A program made the position numbers and the translations under genes. From the NCBI GenBank assembly GCA_045805805.1, contig JBJMKO010000013.1, positions 1 through 10,025 of the forward strand: a DNA stretch of 10,025 nt. The letters are read 5' to 3'. The notes below the pieces were generated by a model. It was not told the DNA's origin. It saw only the letters and a list, made by a program, of their open reading frames with translations, and made no database searches. Of this stretch, positions 7,379-10,025 are shown in pieces. Source of the DNA: VRUE01 sp045805805. GTDB lineage: Bacteria; Actinomycetota; Thermoleophilia; Solirubrobacterales; 70-9. The number at the start of each line of letters is the position of its first letter. Position 1 is the first letter of the stretch.

Positions 7379-8226
7379 GGCCGCGCATAGTAGAGCAGTC
7401 CGCCAATGACCAGCCCCGTCGCTGCCGCGAGCTGGGCGTAGAAGCCCTCTTCGAGCACCGCTACCGCGCCGGCGAAACGCGATGCCTGGATGCCGGCGTC
7501 GAGGCCGGCGGGCAGGTCGACGATCAAGATCACGGCGATGCTGAGCAGCCCGAGCGCGATCACGACCCGGCCCATGCCGCGCCTTGCGGGACGCAACGCC
7601 AGCGTCGCGGCGATCGCGGCAAGCAGGGCGATCGGGACCAGTACGTAGGAGCTGGCCTCGCCGGCTGTCTTGACCCCGACCGGCGATGGGGCCGCCGCGC
7701 TCAGACCCGCGTAGCCGGGTTGGCCGACCTCGACGCTGCGGTAAGTGACGAACTGGGAGACGACCAGGCAGATCGCCGAGGCGAGGACGACCGCCCAGAT
7801 GGCGCGTTGGGGGGTCACCACCGTGCTCGCCCGCGTCGCCCCCCGCGTCGTCGCGGCACTGGCCCTGCGCAGCAGCCGTTCCCCCTTGGCAAAGGCGCGC
7901 AGCACCAGCACCACGACGGGGCGCAGCCGCCTGCCCAAGGCGTTGCCGAGTTGCTTGCCGGCCTCGCGCAGGCGCCGCAGCCAGCGAGTCAGCAGCGGAC
8001 GGAGCTTCTCGATGCGGTTCGCGGCGGCGCGGTCGAGCTGGCGAGTGCGCTTCGCAGCCGCCGAGAGGACCGCGCCGATGCGTCGCCGTGCCGCTGCTAT
8101 CATCGCGCGTCGCTCAGGCAGTTTTTTGGCAGTTCGCTTGGGCGGGCCCGCAAGGGCCTTTTTCATGCGCCGATCCCGGCTCTTGCCAGATCGGTCGCGT
8201 TTGTCCCGTCCCCGTTTCACATTCAA
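7231..8226 (-). CDS. Arg-rich four-helix membrane protein, overlapping rpsL
   Basis: 331 residues from TTG at 8226; GTG at 8220 (residue 3) is an equally good start, and ATG at 8166 is possible. Residues 1-135 are strongly basic and probably helical (Arg/Lys/Ala). Four hydrophobic helices follow at about 142-160, 194-211, 219-237 and 262-281, with an extracytoplasmic-type loop (YRSVEVGQPGYAGLSA) after the first. I recall similar TPxRA and YRxVxVGxPxYAG membrane proteins in Thermoleophilia with no known function. From residue 283 the ORF reads through rpsL in another frame, giving a 48-residue Arg/Ser tail; this tail is probably non-native or a run-on past a lost stop. It is the first gene of the minus-strand rpsL-rpsG-HAD block and diverges from fusA with almost no intergenic space. 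The coding call is supported by the helix pattern; start and end are uncertain. Confidence 0.75.
   Translation of the reverse strand: MNVKRGRDKRDRSGKSRDRRMKKALAGPPKRTAKKLPERRAMIAAARRRIGAVLSAAAKRTRQLDRAAANRIEKLRPLLTRWLRRLREAGKQLGNALGRRLRPVVVLVLRAFAKGERLLRRASAATTRGATRASTVVTPQRAIWAVVLASAICLVVSQFVTYRSVEVGQPGYAGLSAAAPSPVGVKTAGEASSYVLVPIALLAAIAATLALRPARRGMGRVVIALGLLSIAVILIVDLPAGLDAGIQASRFAGAVAVLEEGFYAQLAAATGLVIGGLLYYARPCRIRINLSGRAASARRRRRRPRDSSRGRAARRRSPRRSGAASAPASRP
7387..7392 (-). promoter_or_regulatory. Probable -10 box (TACTAT) of rpsL
   Basis: On the minus strand TACTAT is followed by GCGCGGCC and the rpsL GTG. This is a strong -10 match and predicts a transcript starting at or within a base or two of the start codon. 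It lies inside the last helix-coding part of the upstream membrane-protein gene. No clear -35 is seen. Confidence 0.5.
8145..8163 (+). terminator. GNRA-loop hairpin with T5 run upstream of fusA
   Basis: GGCCC, loop GCAA, GGGCC and TTTTT form a compact intrinsic-terminator shape reading toward fusA, ending 81 bases before its ATG. It lies antisense to the N-terminal coding region of the membrane-protein gene, so it could be coincidental (the T run is Lys codons). If RNA passes here it would stop antisense or read-through transcription before fusA. Confidence 0.35.
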
Positions 8227-8231
8227 ACCCT

Positions 8232-8238
8232 TACCTTA
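8232..8238. promoter_or_regulatory. Shared bidirectional -10 box between fusA and the membrane gene
   Basis: TACCTTA on the plus strand contains TACCTT, 7 bases before the fusA ATG. Its complement TAAGGTA contains TAAGGT, 6 bases before the membrane-gene TTG. The two candidate -10 boxes overlap by 5 bases. Neither direction has a good -35. The same spacing occurs at other SD-less starts in the window, which supports the call; AGGA also lies 4 bases before the fusA ATG but is too close for a normal Shine-Dalgarno. Confidence 0.4.
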
Positions 8239-8244
8239 GGAACC

Positions 8245-10025
<1,781 letters not shown>

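Overview
The window is high-G+C bacterial chromosomal DNA. It most resembles an actinobacterium of the Thermoleophilia/Solirubrobacterales type. That assignment is an inference from three things: G+C-rich codon use in the core genes, an RpoC without the large trigger-loop insertion of proteobacteria, and recognisable Thermoleophilia-style proteins (a secreted decapeptide-repeat protein, a short signal-peptide protein, and an Arg-rich four-helix membrane protein). It spans the rpoBC-to-str-operon neighbourhood, but the layout is unusual.

Left to right: the C-terminal two-thirds of rpoC (+); a frameshifted secreted repeat-protein gene (-); a flavin-containing monooxygenase (+); a small one-helix membrane protein (-); an A+T-richer secreted cysteine-containing protein (+); then a minus-strand block of membrane protein, rpsL, rpsG and a HAD-fold protein; and finally fusA (+), cut by the window end. 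From rpoC to the HAD gene the strands strictly alternate. Each of the three convergent junctions carries a long, nearly perfect dyad with no clear U-tract, probably a bidirectional terminator.

The canonical order rpoB-rpoC-rpsL-rpsG-fusA is broken. rpsL-rpsG point the opposite way from both rpoC and fusA, exactly as a local inversion would leave them. The membrane-protein gene sits between rpsL and fusA, and its reading frame runs 148 bases into rpsL. The start codons of fusA and the membrane gene are only 18 to 24 bases apart. One 7-bp box, TACCTTA, can be read as a -10 element in either direction.

A recurring feature is a TANNNT box 6 to 8 bases before a start codon that lacks a Shine-Dalgarno sequence (monooxygenase, small membrane protein, rpsL, fusA, possibly the large membrane protein). 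This suggests leaderless transcripts. The two secreted-protein genes instead have ordinary Shine-Dalgarno leaders. I see no CRISPR array, tRNA, rRNA, insertion sequence or obvious defence system. The noteworthy biology is genome architecture and gene-expression signals rather than a new multi-gene machine.
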